8,151 nt of DNA from Rhodoferax sp. (GTDB lineage Bacteria; Pseudomonadota; Gammaproteobacteria; Burkholderiales; Burkholderiaceae_C). The notes beneath the pieces are model-generated. The model was not told the DNA's origin and did not search any database. It saw nothing but the letters and a program-made list of their open reading frames with translations. The stretch spans positions 1-8,151 of the forward strand of contig JADGRK010000094.1 in assembly GCA_017880985.1 (NCBI GenBank), given 5' to 3'. Shown piece after piece: positions 1 through 6,424 of this stretch. Within the stretch, counting starts at the first letter, position 1. Every line of letters begins with the position of its first letter. Both the position numbers and the translations under genes were made by a program.

Positions 1-607
1 TGCCCATCAGCGCGTTGTCGTAGCCGGTAATGTGGCTGCCGACAAAGGCCGGCGTGTGGGCAAACGGCACATCGAAGTCTTCCGGCACGCTGCCCTTTTG
101 CTTGCTGGTCTTGATGAAGGCGTCGACGTCGTCGCCGATCACTTCGGCCATGCAGGTGGTGGAGACGGCGATCATGTCGGGCTTGTACAGACTGTAGGCA
201 TTGGACAGGCCGTCCACCATGTTGTTCAGGCCGCCGAACACCGCCGCGTCTTCCGTCATGGAGGAACTGACGCAGGAGGTGGGCTCCTTGAAATGGCGCG
301 AGAAGTGCGAGCGGTAGTAGGCCACACAGCCCTGGCTACCGTGCACAAAACTCAGGGTCTTGGCAAAGCCGTTGGCGACAAACACCGCGCCCAGCGGCTG
401 GCAGGCTTTGGCCGGATTCACGGTCAATGAATCGCGGGCAAAGTTTTTCTGTTTGTAGTCTTCGGTCTTGGTCCATTCGACGGTTTGCGCCACCGTCTCG
501 TCGGAATGGTTGAACTCGAACTGCTTTTTCTTGGCGAAGAGTTCTTGGTACTCGGGCTCACGGAACAGCAGTTCGTGGTCGATGATCTTGTCGGCTGATT
601 GAGGCAT
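1..607 (-). CDS. nifK: Nitrogenase MoFe protein beta subunit, 5' part only
   Basis: This encodes the N-terminal 202 residues of NifK, the beta chain of the alpha2-beta2 MoFe protein that reduces N2 in the cytoplasm. The C-terminal part lies beyond the left edge. Reading starts at the ATG at 607-605 (MPQSADKIIDHELLF), preceded by GGAG at 618-615 with 7 nt spacing. The three Cys ligands of the P-cluster are present: C69 (KACQPLG), C94 (SQGCVAYYR) and C152 (STTCMAEVIGDD). They correspond to beta Cys70, 95 and 153 of Azotobacter vinelandii. The gene follows nifD after a gap of only 27 bp, so it should be co-transcribed and probably translated from the same nifHDK message. No frameshift or odd residue is visible in the part present. 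Confidence 0.97.
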   Translation of the reverse strand, partial: MPQSADKIIDHELLFREPEYQELFAKKKQFEFNHSDETVAQTVEWTKTEDYKQKNFARDSLTVNPAKACQPLGAVFVANGFAKTLSFVHGSQGCVAYYRSHFSRHFKEPTSCVSSSMTEDAAVFGGLNNMVDGLSNAYSLYKPDMIAVSTTCMAEVIGDDVDAFIKTSKQKGSVPEDFDVPFAHTPAFVGSHITGYDNALMG

Positions 608-634
608 GGTCTTTCTCCGTGTATGTGTGGCAGA

Positions 635-2092
635 TCAGGATTTCCAGGGAGCCTTGGTCAGACCCCAGATCGGGCTGGAGATGGCCATGTCCATGTCGCG
701 GGCAAAGATGGCAAAGCCGTCGTAGCCGTGGTAGGGGCCGGAATAATCCCAACTGTGCATCTGGCGAAACGGCACGCCCATTTTCTGGAACACGTACTTC
801 TCCTTGATGCCGGAACCAACGAGGTCGGGTTTGACCTTGTCGACGAAATGTTCGAACTCGTAGCCGGTCACGTCGTCATAGATCAGCGTACTGTCCTTGA
901 TGTAGTGGGTGGTGCGCTGGTAGTCGTCGTTGTGGCCGAATTCGTAGCCGGTGCCGACCACTTCCATGCCCAGGTCTTCGTAGGCGCCGATGACGTGACG
1001 TGGGCGCAGACCGCCGACGTACAACATCACGGTCTTGCCCTGCAGACGCGGCTTGAACTTGTCCACCACGGCCTGCATCAGCGGCTTGTACTTGGCGATC
1101 ACTTCTTCGGCTTTGGCCTTGATGGTGTCGTCAAAATGGCCGCCGATTTCGCGCAGACTTTTCTCAATCATGGTCGGGCCGAAGAAGTTGTATTCGACCC
1201 ATGGAATGCCGTACTTCTCTTCCATGTGACGGCTGATGTAGTTCATCGAGCGGTAGCAGTGCAGCACGTTGAGCTTGGCCTTGGGCGTGTTCTCGATCTC
1301 GGCGATCGAGCCGTCGCCGGACCATTGCGAAATCACGCGCAATCCCATTTCTTCCAGCAGGATGCGGCTGGACCAGGCGTCGCCGCCGATGTTGTAGTCG
1401 CCGATGATTGCCACGTCGTAAGGTGTCGAGACAAACTCGGGGTGCTTGTCGGGATCGACCTTGTCAAAGACCCAGTCCCGGATCCCGTCGTTGGCCAGGT
1501 GGTGGCCCAGCGACTGGCTCACGCCGCGGAAACCCTCGCAGCGCACCGGCACAATGGTGTGGCCTTCGAGCTCCTTTCTCTTCTTTTTCGACACCGCTTC
1601 GATGTCGTCGCCGATGAGGCCGATCGGGCATTCGGACTGGATCGAAATCCCCTTGTTCAACGGGAACAGCACCTGGATTTCGTCGATGATCTTGTCCAGC
1701 TTCTTGTCGCCACCGAACACAATGTCCTTCTCCTGAAAATCGGAGGTGAACTGCATCGTGACGAAGGTGTCTATGCCAGTGGTGCCGATGTAATAGTTGC
1801 GGCGCGCCGCCCACGAATACTGACCGCAGCCGACCGGGCCGTGGCTGATGTGGACCATGTCCTTGATCGGACCCCAGACCACGCCTTTCGAGCCGGCGTA
1901 AGCGCAGCCGCGGATGGTCATCACGCCAGGCAGCGACTTGATATTGGACTTGACGCCGCAGTCGGGCTTGCCGTCTTCGAACGTGCCCAGGTGCTTGGCG
2001 CGCCTCTTGGCCATCTTTTCGGGATAGGCTTTCAGCACTTCATCAATCAGGGCCTTGTTTGTGGTCTTGCGCTCTTCAACGGTGGCGGTCAT
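635..2092 (-). CDS. nifD: Nitrogenase MoFe protein alpha subunit
   Basis: NifD, 485 residues, is the alpha chain of dinitrogenase and carries the FeMo-cofactor. P-cluster ligands are C63 (IRGCAYAGS), C89 (GPVGCGQYSW) and C155 (SECPIGLIGDD). FeMo-cofactor ligands are C279 (VLHCYRSMNYI) and H446 (RQMHSWDYSGPYHG). Q193 and H197 in GVSQSLGHH match alpha Gln191 and His195 next to the active site. These motifs, and a length close to the usual 480-490 residues, make this the Mo enzyme rather than VnfD or AnfD. The ATG at 2092-2090 is preceded by GGAG (2103-2100) at 7 nt spacing. The gene lies between nifH (87-bp gap with a hairpin) and nifK (27-bp gap). A long open frame on the opposite strand is a compositional shadow. 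Confidence 0.98.
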   Translation of the reverse strand: MTATVEERKTTNKALIDEVLKAYPEKMAKRRAKHLGTFEDGKPDCGVKSNIKSLPGVMTIRGCAYAGSKGVVWGPIKDMVHISHGPVGCGQYSWAARRNYYIGTTGIDTFVTMQFTSDFQEKDIVFGGDKKLDKIIDEIQVLFPLNKGISIQSECPIGLIGDDIEAVSKKKRKELEGHTIVPVRCEGFRGVSQSLGHHLANDGIRDWVFDKVDPDKHPEFVSTPYDVAIIGDYNIGGDAWSSRILLEEMGLRVISQWSGDGSIAEIENTPKAKLNVLHCYRSMNYISRHMEEKYGIPWVEYNFFGPTMIEKSLREIGGHFDDTIKAKAEEVIAKYKPLMQAVVDKFKPRLQGKTVMLYVGGLRPRHVIGAYEDLGMEVVGTGYEFGHNDDYQRTTHYIKDSTLIYDDVTGYEFEHFVDKVKPDLVGSGIKEKYVFQKMGVPFRQMHSWDYSGPYHGYDGFAIFARDMDMAISSPIWGLTKAPWKS

Positions 2093-2134
2093 GGGGGAAC
2101 TCCAGTAGGTAAATGTTTTCGTCTGGTAGAAAGC

Positions 2135-2166
2135 CGGCCCGATTCATCTTGCGGCGAATCAGGCCG
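2135..2166 (-). promoter_or_regulatory. Hairpin in the nifH-nifD intergenic RNA
   Basis: On the transcribed (minus) strand two 11-nt arms at 2166-2156 and 2145-2135 pair around a 10-nt loop (2155-2146). Ten pairs are Watson-Crick and one is a U-G wobble (2161/2140) that forms only in the minus-strand RNA. The stem starts 13 nt after the nifH stop codon and no U-run follows, so it does not look like a strong intrinsic terminator. Hairpins in this position are known in several nifHDK operons. They are thought to protect the 3' end of a processed nifH message or reduce read-through, giving more Fe protein than MoFe protein. That role is inferred here. Confidence 0.65.
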
Positions 2167-2179
2167 TGCTCAGTACCTC

Positions 2180-3079
2180 TTAGGCGGCAGCCAGCTCTGC
2201 AGCAGCCAGTGCTGCAGCGGCCTTGCCGACTTGTGATTCGTCGATCACGTCCATGATCCCGAATTCCATCAGCATGTCTTCGAGCTGGTCCATGGTGATG
2301 GGGGTAGGAATCGTGCCGTTGCCAGCGTTGTTGTGAATCTTGCTGGCGAGCGTGCGGTACTCGGCAGCCTGCTTAGAGTCAGGCGCGTACTCGATCACCG
2401 TCATGCGACGCAATTCAGCGTGTTGCACGATGTTGTCGCGTGGCACAAAGTGAATCAGCTTGGTACCCAACATGCCCGCCAGCGCGTCCGCGAGTTCCAG
2501 TTCCTTGTCGGTCTGTCGCTCATTGCAGACCAAGCCGCCCAAACGCACACCGCCGGAATTGGCGTATTTCAATACACCCTTGGAGATGTTGTTGGCCGCG
2601 TACATGGCCATCATTTCGCCCGACATGACGATGTAGATTTCCTGCGCCTTGTTTTCACGGATGGGCATCGCGAAACCGCCGCATACCACGTCACCCAGCA
2701 CGTCGTACGACACATAGTCCATGTTGTCGTAAGCGCCGTTTTCTTCCAGGAAGTTGATTGATGTGATCACGCCGCGGCCAGCACAACCAACGCCAGGCTC
2801 CGGGCCACCGGACTCGACGCAACGGATGTTCTTGTAGCCAATCTTCATCACGTCTTCGAGCTCGAGATCCTCCACAGAACCAGCTTCTGCAGCCAGTGAC
2901 AGGATGGTGTTCTGTGCCTTGGCGTGGAGAATCAGACGGGTGGAGTCGGCTTTGGGGTCGCAGCCGACGATCAGGATTTTCTGACCCAGGTCGGACAGCG
3001 CCGCCAGGGTGTTTTGTGAAGTGGTCGATTTGCCGATGCCACCTTTGCCATAAAAGGCGATTTGCCGAAGTTTAGCCAT
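2180..3079 (-). CDS. nifH: Nitrogenase iron protein (dinitrogenase reductase)
   Basis: NifH, 299 residues, is the homodimeric ATP-dependent electron donor to the MoFe protein. The P-loop GKGGIGKS is at residues 11-18. The 4Fe-4S ligands are C99 (GVGCAGRGVIT) and C133 (DVVCGGFAMPI). R102 in the CAGRG motif is the equivalent of Arg100/101, the residue ADP-ribosylated by DraT in other diazotrophs, and draT lies nearby. The switch motif YDVLGDVVCGG is intact. The ATG at 3079-3077 is preceded by GGAG at 3090-3087 (7 nt). The C-terminus ends in an Ala-rich tail (about residues 287-299), longer than in A. vinelandii NifH. It is the first gene of nifHDK, read from the sigma-54 promoter about 130 bp upstream. 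Confidence 0.99.
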   Translation of the reverse strand: MAKLRQIAFYGKGGIGKSTTSQNTLAALSDLGQKILIVGCDPKADSTRLILHAKAQNTILSLAAEAGSVEDLELEDVMKIGYKNIRCVESGGPEPGVGCAGRGVITSINFLEENGAYDNMDYVSYDVLGDVVCGGFAMPIRENKAQEIYIVMSGEMMAMYAANNISKGVLKYANSGGVRLGGLVCNERQTDKELELADALAGMLGTKLIHFVPRDNIVQHAELRRMTVIEYAPDSKQAAEYRTLASKIHNNAGNGTIPTPITMDQLEDMLMEFGIMDVIDESQVGKAAAALAAAELAAA

Positions 3080-3208
3080 TGCAGTACTCCATTAAGAAAG
3101 ATTAAGAACCAAGGTTGCGTTGCCGCGACTAGGTCAGCCTTTCGTGCCTGTTGGTCTTGTTTCTTTAGGTTCACGTCGGCCGGACTGGTGTCCGCGCAGC
3201 TTCACTAT

Positions 3209-3224
3209 TGCAGCTTCCGTGCCA
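3209..3224 (-). promoter_or_regulatory. Sigma-54 (-24/-12) promoter of nifHDK
   Basis: Read on the minus strand the site is TGGCACGGAAGCTGCA. The consensus is TGGCAC-N5-TTGCA. It has a perfect -24 element, the invariant GG and GC at the correct spacing, and one mismatch in the -12 element (CTGC for TTGC). Transcription should start near 3198, leaving an untranslated leader of about 118 nt before the nifH ATG. RpoN promoters need an enhancer-bound activator, here presumably NifA acting from 3319-3334. Confidence 0.9.
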
Positions 3225-3318
3225 TGCTTTTATGGCAATCGATGCGGTGCTGAAAATTGCCTCCATCCCAGAGGGAACGCGACGTTTTGCGGAGACTTTG
3301 AGGAGGGCATTTGCACTT

Positions 3319-3334
3319 TGTCCGTTTCCCGACA
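3319..3334. promoter_or_regulatory. NifA upstream activator sequence (TGT-N10-ACA)
   Basis: The sequence TGT-CCGTTTCCCG-ACA matches the NifA binding consensus. It sits in a larger dyad, TTTGTC-N8-GACAAA (3317-3336). Its centre (3326.5) is about 116 bp from the -12 GC of the nifH promoter and about 114 bp from that of the right-facing promoter, the usual distance for a NifA enhancer. It is the only TGT-N10-ACA I found in the interval, so it probably serves both directions. Confidence 0.85.
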
Positions 3335-3426
3335 AAACGGCGCACCGTGTCGCAAAGATTCCTGCATCGATAGTCCGCAGGACCGGTTTATGTCGCGTTT
3401 GCAGGGTGCCGCACGCGGTTCGTGCC

Positions 3427-3442
3427 TGGTACGGTCATTGCT
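3427..3442 (+). promoter_or_regulatory. Sigma-54 (-24/-12) promoter of the globin-draTG unit
   Basis: The site is TGGTACGGTCATTGCT, with the invariant GG and GC at the correct spacing, a full TTGC -12 element and one change (T for C) in the -24 element. Transcription should begin near 3453, only about 2 nt before the first plausible ATG (3455). The activator site at 3319-3334 is at a normal enhancer distance. No other promoter was recognised before draT, so this one may drive genes as far as the FmdB-like gene. Confidence 0.85.
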
Positions 3443-3454
3443 GATAGATTGGAC

Positions 3455-3921
3455 ATGAACACCGCCGCCGCCAACCCCCTGCTCACCTTGCTGTCCTCAC
3501 CGCACTTCGAGATGCTCGGCGGCGAGCCCGGTGTCGTGCAGCTCGTGGGTGCCTTCTACTGCCACATGGATACGCGGCCTGACACCAGCGGCATCCGCGC
3601 CATGCGCGCGCCGACCTGGCTTCGACCAAGGCCGTGCCGGTGCCCTATCTGTGCGAATGGTTGGGCGGGCCAAAAAACTATTCGGCGCAACGCGGCCACC
3701 CGCGCCTACGCCTGCGCCACGGCGGCTTTGCCATCGGCGAGGCAGAGCGCGACGCCGGGCTGGCCTGTATGCGCGCCGCACTCGTTGACGTCGGTGCCAC
3801 ACCCGAACTGCAGAGCGCACTGATGACTTCATTCTTCAAGACTGCCGACTGGCTGCGCAACACCGGCCTTAGCGCTTCGCCCACCCCATCCATTTCAACC
3901 ACCCCGAAGGAATCTTCATGA
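3455..3921 (+). pseudogene. Group II truncated hemoglobin, frameshifted
   Basis: Two frames together give one truncated globin (2-on-2 fold, heme and O2 binding). The first frame, from ATG 3455, gives HFEMLGGEPGV, then AFYCHMD with the B10 Tyr (codon 3557), then GIRAM. Homology then moves to another frame near 3608-3612 (ADLASTK, YLCEWLGGP, RGHPRLRLRH) and ends at TGA 3919-3921. This fits loss of one base in a GC-alternating run. The proximal His is present (codon 3718). Two conserved positions have changed: the RH-x-PF segment reads RHGGF, and the normally invariant Trp G8 in ERDAWL is Gly (GGG, 3757-3759). The first frame as it stands stops at 3823. The end overlaps the next gene by ATGA. 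No ribosome binding site is visible. A single-base sequencing error cannot be excluded, but the core changes argue for decay. Nif-linked globins may buffer O2 or NO; that is inference. Confidence 0.8.
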
Positions 3922-4526
3922 ATGCCACGCTAGACCGCAAAGAGCTTGACGACACCGCGTTCGCGCGGCTCGAAACAGAGGGCCGACTGCTGAACCCCCT
4001 GCTCAAGGCGCCAACAAACAAATTTGGCCGCGTCGGTTTTCGCGGCGAACTGGCGCTGCGCTTTGCTCCCAAGCTGGCTGACGAGGCCCGCCCGCCGGAG
4101 CTGCTGTGCGGGCAAGCCATGGCCATCGCCACCGCCGGCGAGAAACATATGCCCTTCTTTGCTGGATATCTGCTTAGCTTCGAGAATCTGAAAGATGTGG
4201 CCGAAGTGCTGGGTGATGCGCTCAGCGCTGGCGGCAAGTACTTTTTGTTCTGCAACAACATCGACCTGTCCAAAAAGTACCAGGTGCCCTATAAGGGCGC
4301 GATCTTCTACGTGCTGCCGATCGATGAATCCACGGTCTACAACGAACTGCTGTATCTCCTGTCCCTCGAAAAGAACGACTTAAAAAAAATGGACATCGCC
4401 GGCAAACTCGACGCCGTGGCGGATGCGGGGCTCAAGTACGACGTCACGTTTGACACCATCACCTACGCCGAAGGCCTGGCGTTAATGGGCCCGGTGCGCA
4501 ACCCCAACGAGAACCGCCCGGTTTGA
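3918..4526 (+). CDS. Unrecognised protein in the nif cluster, 202 residues
   Basis: I do not recognise this family. The ATG at 3918 has a strong ribosome binding site (GAAGGA, 3906-3911, 6 nt spacing) and overlaps the globin stop as ATGA, which suggests translational coupling. The product looks soluble, with no signal peptide and no clear membrane segment. It has an N-terminal charged segment (RKELDDTAFARLETEGR), a middle part with two Cys (C64 in ELLCGQAM, C112 in FLFCNNIDL), and a hydrophobic stretch GAIFYVLPIDESTVYNELLY at about residues 127-146. A conserved-looking tail follows, ending GPVRNPNENRPV. There is no metal-binding motif or P-loop. Its position between a globin and draT, behind a sigma-54 promoter, points to a role in nitrogen fixation or its O2/redox protection, but the function is unknown. 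Codon use and G+C resemble the neighbours. Confidence 0.85.
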   Translation: MNATLDRKELDDTAFARLETEGRLLNPLLKAPTNKFGRVGFRGELALRFAPKLADEARPPELLCGQAMAIATAGEKHMPFFAGYLLSFENLKDVAEVLGDALSAGGKYFLFCNNIDLSKKYQVPYKGAIFYVLPIDESTVYNELLYLLSLEKNDLKKMDIAGKLDAVADAGLKYDVTFDTITYAEGLALMGPVRNPNENRPV

Positions 4527-4654
4527 GCGGCGTCTTCCTGTTGTGCAACCCGATCTCGCACCTGTGATGCTTGCCGCACACCTGTACGGCTGCGCTTCTC
4601 GATGCGACCTCGGGCTGCTCGCGACGGAATCCATCCACTCAAACACCTGCCTCC

Positions 4655-5503
4655 ATGGTGCACGACGATGAACTTGATCAGCCTCACCGCTGGTACGCCA
4701 CCAACCTGGTCGGCGTGCCTGCACGACTGCTGGCCAGCACAGCATTCAACGCCAACCCGTTTCCTCTGTCGATTGCTGGCACGCGCGAGGCCCATGCGGG
4801 CCTCTTCGCGCTACTGGACGGTAGCCAGGACTTGAATGAGGCGCGGGAAATGTTTGTGCATTACCTGCTGATCGCTTTCGGCCTGCGCAAGCCAGAGCCG
4901 CATGAGATAGGTGCCATGGGCGTGGCCGAGCAGCGGCGCTGGCGCAGCAACTGGCGCAAGTTGTTACAGGGCTGGGGCATGGACGCCAACGGCCCGGCGG
5001 GTGCGGTGCTTAAGGGATGGGTTGAAAGCCGCTTCGGTCTCGTTCCAGGTTTTCACAAGGCCCCGCTGGCGCGCTTTCCTTCGCCAGCCTGGGTCGCCTA
5101 TCTGGAAGAAAAATCCGCCAGCCGCTACCACAACAACAACATCCACCAGCAGCTGGACCTGCTATACGAGTTCTGCCAATGGGCGCTGCGGCGCTTTCCA
5201 TTGGCGGGCAGTGCGTCGTCCGAGCGGCACCTGCGGCTGTGGCGCGGCAGCACGCGCTGCGAGGAGCAACTGATCGATGGTCGGCTGCAGCACCGGCGCT
5301 GCACGATGCGGCTGAACAACCTGGTCTCATTCAGTCTGTCGCGCGAAGACGCTGCCTGCTTTGGCGACTGGATTTTCGAGGTGCAGATGCCTGCCAGCAA
5401 AGTCCTGGTGTTCCCGGGCCTGCTGCCAGGCCAAGTGCTGCAGGGCGAACAGGAGGTGCTGGCGCTGGGTGGCGACTACAAGGTGCTGGCCCGTTATGCG
5501 TGA
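4655..5503 (+). CDS. draT: NAD+-dinitrogenase-reductase ADP-ribosyltransferase (DraT)
   Basis: DraT transfers ADP-ribose from NAD+ to the Arg of the NifH CAGRG motif and switches nitrogenase off in response to ammonium or energy loss. The 282-residue product has the family segments in order: ATNLVGVPARLLASTAFNA (15-33), WRKLLQGWGMDANGPAGAVL (100-119) followed by KGWVESRFGL, then EEKSASRYHNNNIHQQLDLL (151-170) and YEFCQWAL, then LWRGSTR (195-201), RLNNLVSFSLSRE (219-231), and FPGLLPG with GGDYKV near the end. LWRG, NLVSFS and GEQE resemble the Arg-Ser-Glu pattern of ADP-ribosyltransferases (inference). I chose ATG 4655 because it gives an N-terminus of normal length. An in-frame TTG at 4571 would add 28 residues with no family resemblance. 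Neither start has a clear ribosome binding site. It overlaps draG by 8 bp. The 128-bp gap before it shows no promoter. Confidence 0.95.
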   Translation: MVHDDELDQPHRWYATNLVGVPARLLASTAFNANPFPLSIAGTREAHAGLFALLDGSQDLNEAREMFVHYLLIAFGLRKPEPHEIGAMGVAEQRRWRSNWRKLLQGWGMDANGPAGAVLKGWVESRFGLVPGFHKAPLARFPSPAWVAYLEEKSASRYHNNNIHQQLDLLYEFCQWALRRFPLAGSASSERHLRLWRGSTRCEEQLIDGRLQHRRCTMRLNNLVSFSLSREDAACFGDWIFEVQMPASKVLVFPGLLPGQVLQGEQEVLALGGDYKVLARYA

Positions 5504-6410
5504 GCTGTTCGACAAGAGCCTCGGTGCCTACCTGGGGCTAGCCATCGGTGATGCTCTGGGCGCGACGGTCGAGTTCATGCGCCCGCGCGAGATTGCGGCG
5601 CAGTACGGCGTTCATCGCGACATCATTGGCGGCGGCTGGCTGAAACTGGCACGCGGCCAGGTGACCGACGATACGACCATGAGCCTGGCGCTCGGCGCTG
5701 CGCTGCTGCAGGGCGGCAGCGACGCACTGCGCGGCCAGGCCAACGGCGACGATACTCTAGTGCGCAGCATCGGCAATGCCTATGTGCAATGGTGGCGCGG
5801 CAAACCGGTGGACTGCGGCAACACCTGTCGCCGCGGCATCCAGCGCTTCCTGCATGAGGGTACGCTGGCCGGTCCGTACAACCCGGGCGACGCCGGCAAC
5901 GGCGCATTGATGCGCAACCTGCCGGCCGTGCTGGCCACACTCGGCAACGACCCCTTGTTCAAGCGCCTGTCGATCGCCCAGGCCCACCTGACTCACCACC
6001 ACCCGCTGTCCGACGCGGCGGTGCTGGCTCTGGGTCAATTGCTGCGCATGGTGCTCGCTGGCAGCGACCACCATGAATGTCAGCTTTGGGTCGACCGCTG
6101 GACTGCCGGGAACCCGGCCTTTCGCTTCACACCCTACCGCGGCCGCGCCACTGCCTACGTGGTGGACACGGTGCAGACCGTGCTGCACTTTCTGAACTTG
6201 AACCAGGACTTTGAGGCCGTGCTGATTGCCACCGTGAATCAGGGCGACGACGCCGACACCACCGGTGCCCTGGTCGGCATGCTGGCCGGTGCGCGCTGCG
6301 GTGCGTCCAGACTGCCGCAGCGCTGGTTGCACCGGTTGCAGCCCGCCGTCGTTCAGGCCATCACCGACCAGACCAGCGGCCTGCTGGCGCTGGCGCAGAG
6401 CTTGAAATGA
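5496..6410 (+). CDS. draG: ADP-ribosyl-[dinitrogenase reductase] glycohydrolase (DraG)
   Basis: DraG removes the ADP-ribose from NifH and restores nitrogenase activity; it is the partner of DraT. The 304-residue product shows the ADP-ribosylglycohydrolase fold. The N-terminal helix is YLGLAIGDALGATVEF (12-27). Binuclear metal-site motifs are QVTDDTTM (55-62) and QGDDADTTGALVG (249-261), and the family motif is GDAGNGALMRNLP (131-143). The ATG at 5496 lies inside the last codons of draT. A longer open frame upstream overlaps draT and has no family resemblance, so it was not used. The stop TGA (6408-6410) overlaps a possible ATG of the next gene. In other bacteria DraG is held at the membrane through GlnK/AmtB under ammonium; neither gene is in this window. 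Confidence 0.96.
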   Translation: MRELFDKSLGAYLGLAIGDALGATVEFMRPREIAAQYGVHRDIIGGGWLKLARGQVTDDTTMSLALGAALLQGGSDALRGQANGDDTLVRSIGNAYVQWWRGKPVDCGNTCRRGIQRFLHEGTLAGPYNPGDAGNGALMRNLPAVLATLGNDPLFKRLSIAQAHLTHHHPLSDAAVLALGQLLRMVLAGSDHHECQLWVDRWTAGNPAFRFTPYRGRATAYVVDTVQTVLHFLNLNQDFEAVLIATVNQGDDADTTGALVGMLAGARCGASRLPQRWLHRLQPAVVQAITDQTSGLLALAQSLK

Positions 6411-6424
6411 ACCCAGGACGCACC

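Larger units (their letters stand above)
3080..3454. promoter_or_regulatory. Divergent nif control region between nifH and the globin-draTG unit
   Basis: This 375-bp non-coding interval separates nifH (minus) from the right-facing unit (plus). It holds two opposed sigma-54 promoters with one central NifA-type activator site, described in separate entries. The short open frames crossing it have no family resemblance and no good ribosome binding sites. I looked for IHF sites between the activator site and each promoter, which are usual at NifA-controlled promoters, and found only poor matches. Confidence 0.85.

Noticed and set aside
32..430. Plus-strand open frame opposite nifK
   Set aside because: The minus strand encodes NifK with all three P-cluster cysteines, so this is a shadow.
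599..2236. Very long open frame (545 codons) on the plus strand opposite nifD
   Set aside because: It is the antisense shadow of nifD and the nifD-nifH gap. It is rich in His, Val and Asp as expected from reading conserved codons backwards, has no ribosome binding site, and resembles no family.
635..3079. Alternative nitrogenase (vnf or anf)
   Set aside because: No delta-subunit gene lies between the alpha and beta genes, and NifD carries the Mo-type motifs and length.
3236..3371. Inverted ATCGATGC (3238-3245) and GCATCGAT (3364-3371) on either side of the NifA site, considered as IHF or operator sites
   Set aside because: Neither matches the IHF consensus well, and they are not placed symmetrically about the activator site.
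3208..3458. Small plus-strand open frames in the nifH upstream region
   Set aside because: They cover the sigma-54 promoters and the NifA site, have no ribosome binding site and no recognisable product.
3600..3640. Programmed ribosomal frameshift in the globin gene
   Set aside because: No heptameric slippery sequence or downstream pseudoknot is evident, globins are not known to use this, and altered core residues suggest decay or sequencing error.
5361..5495. Upstream in-frame extension of draG
   Set aside because: The extra 45 residues overlap draT in another frame and are Cys/Arg-rich without family resemblance; ATG 5496 gives the normal N-terminus.
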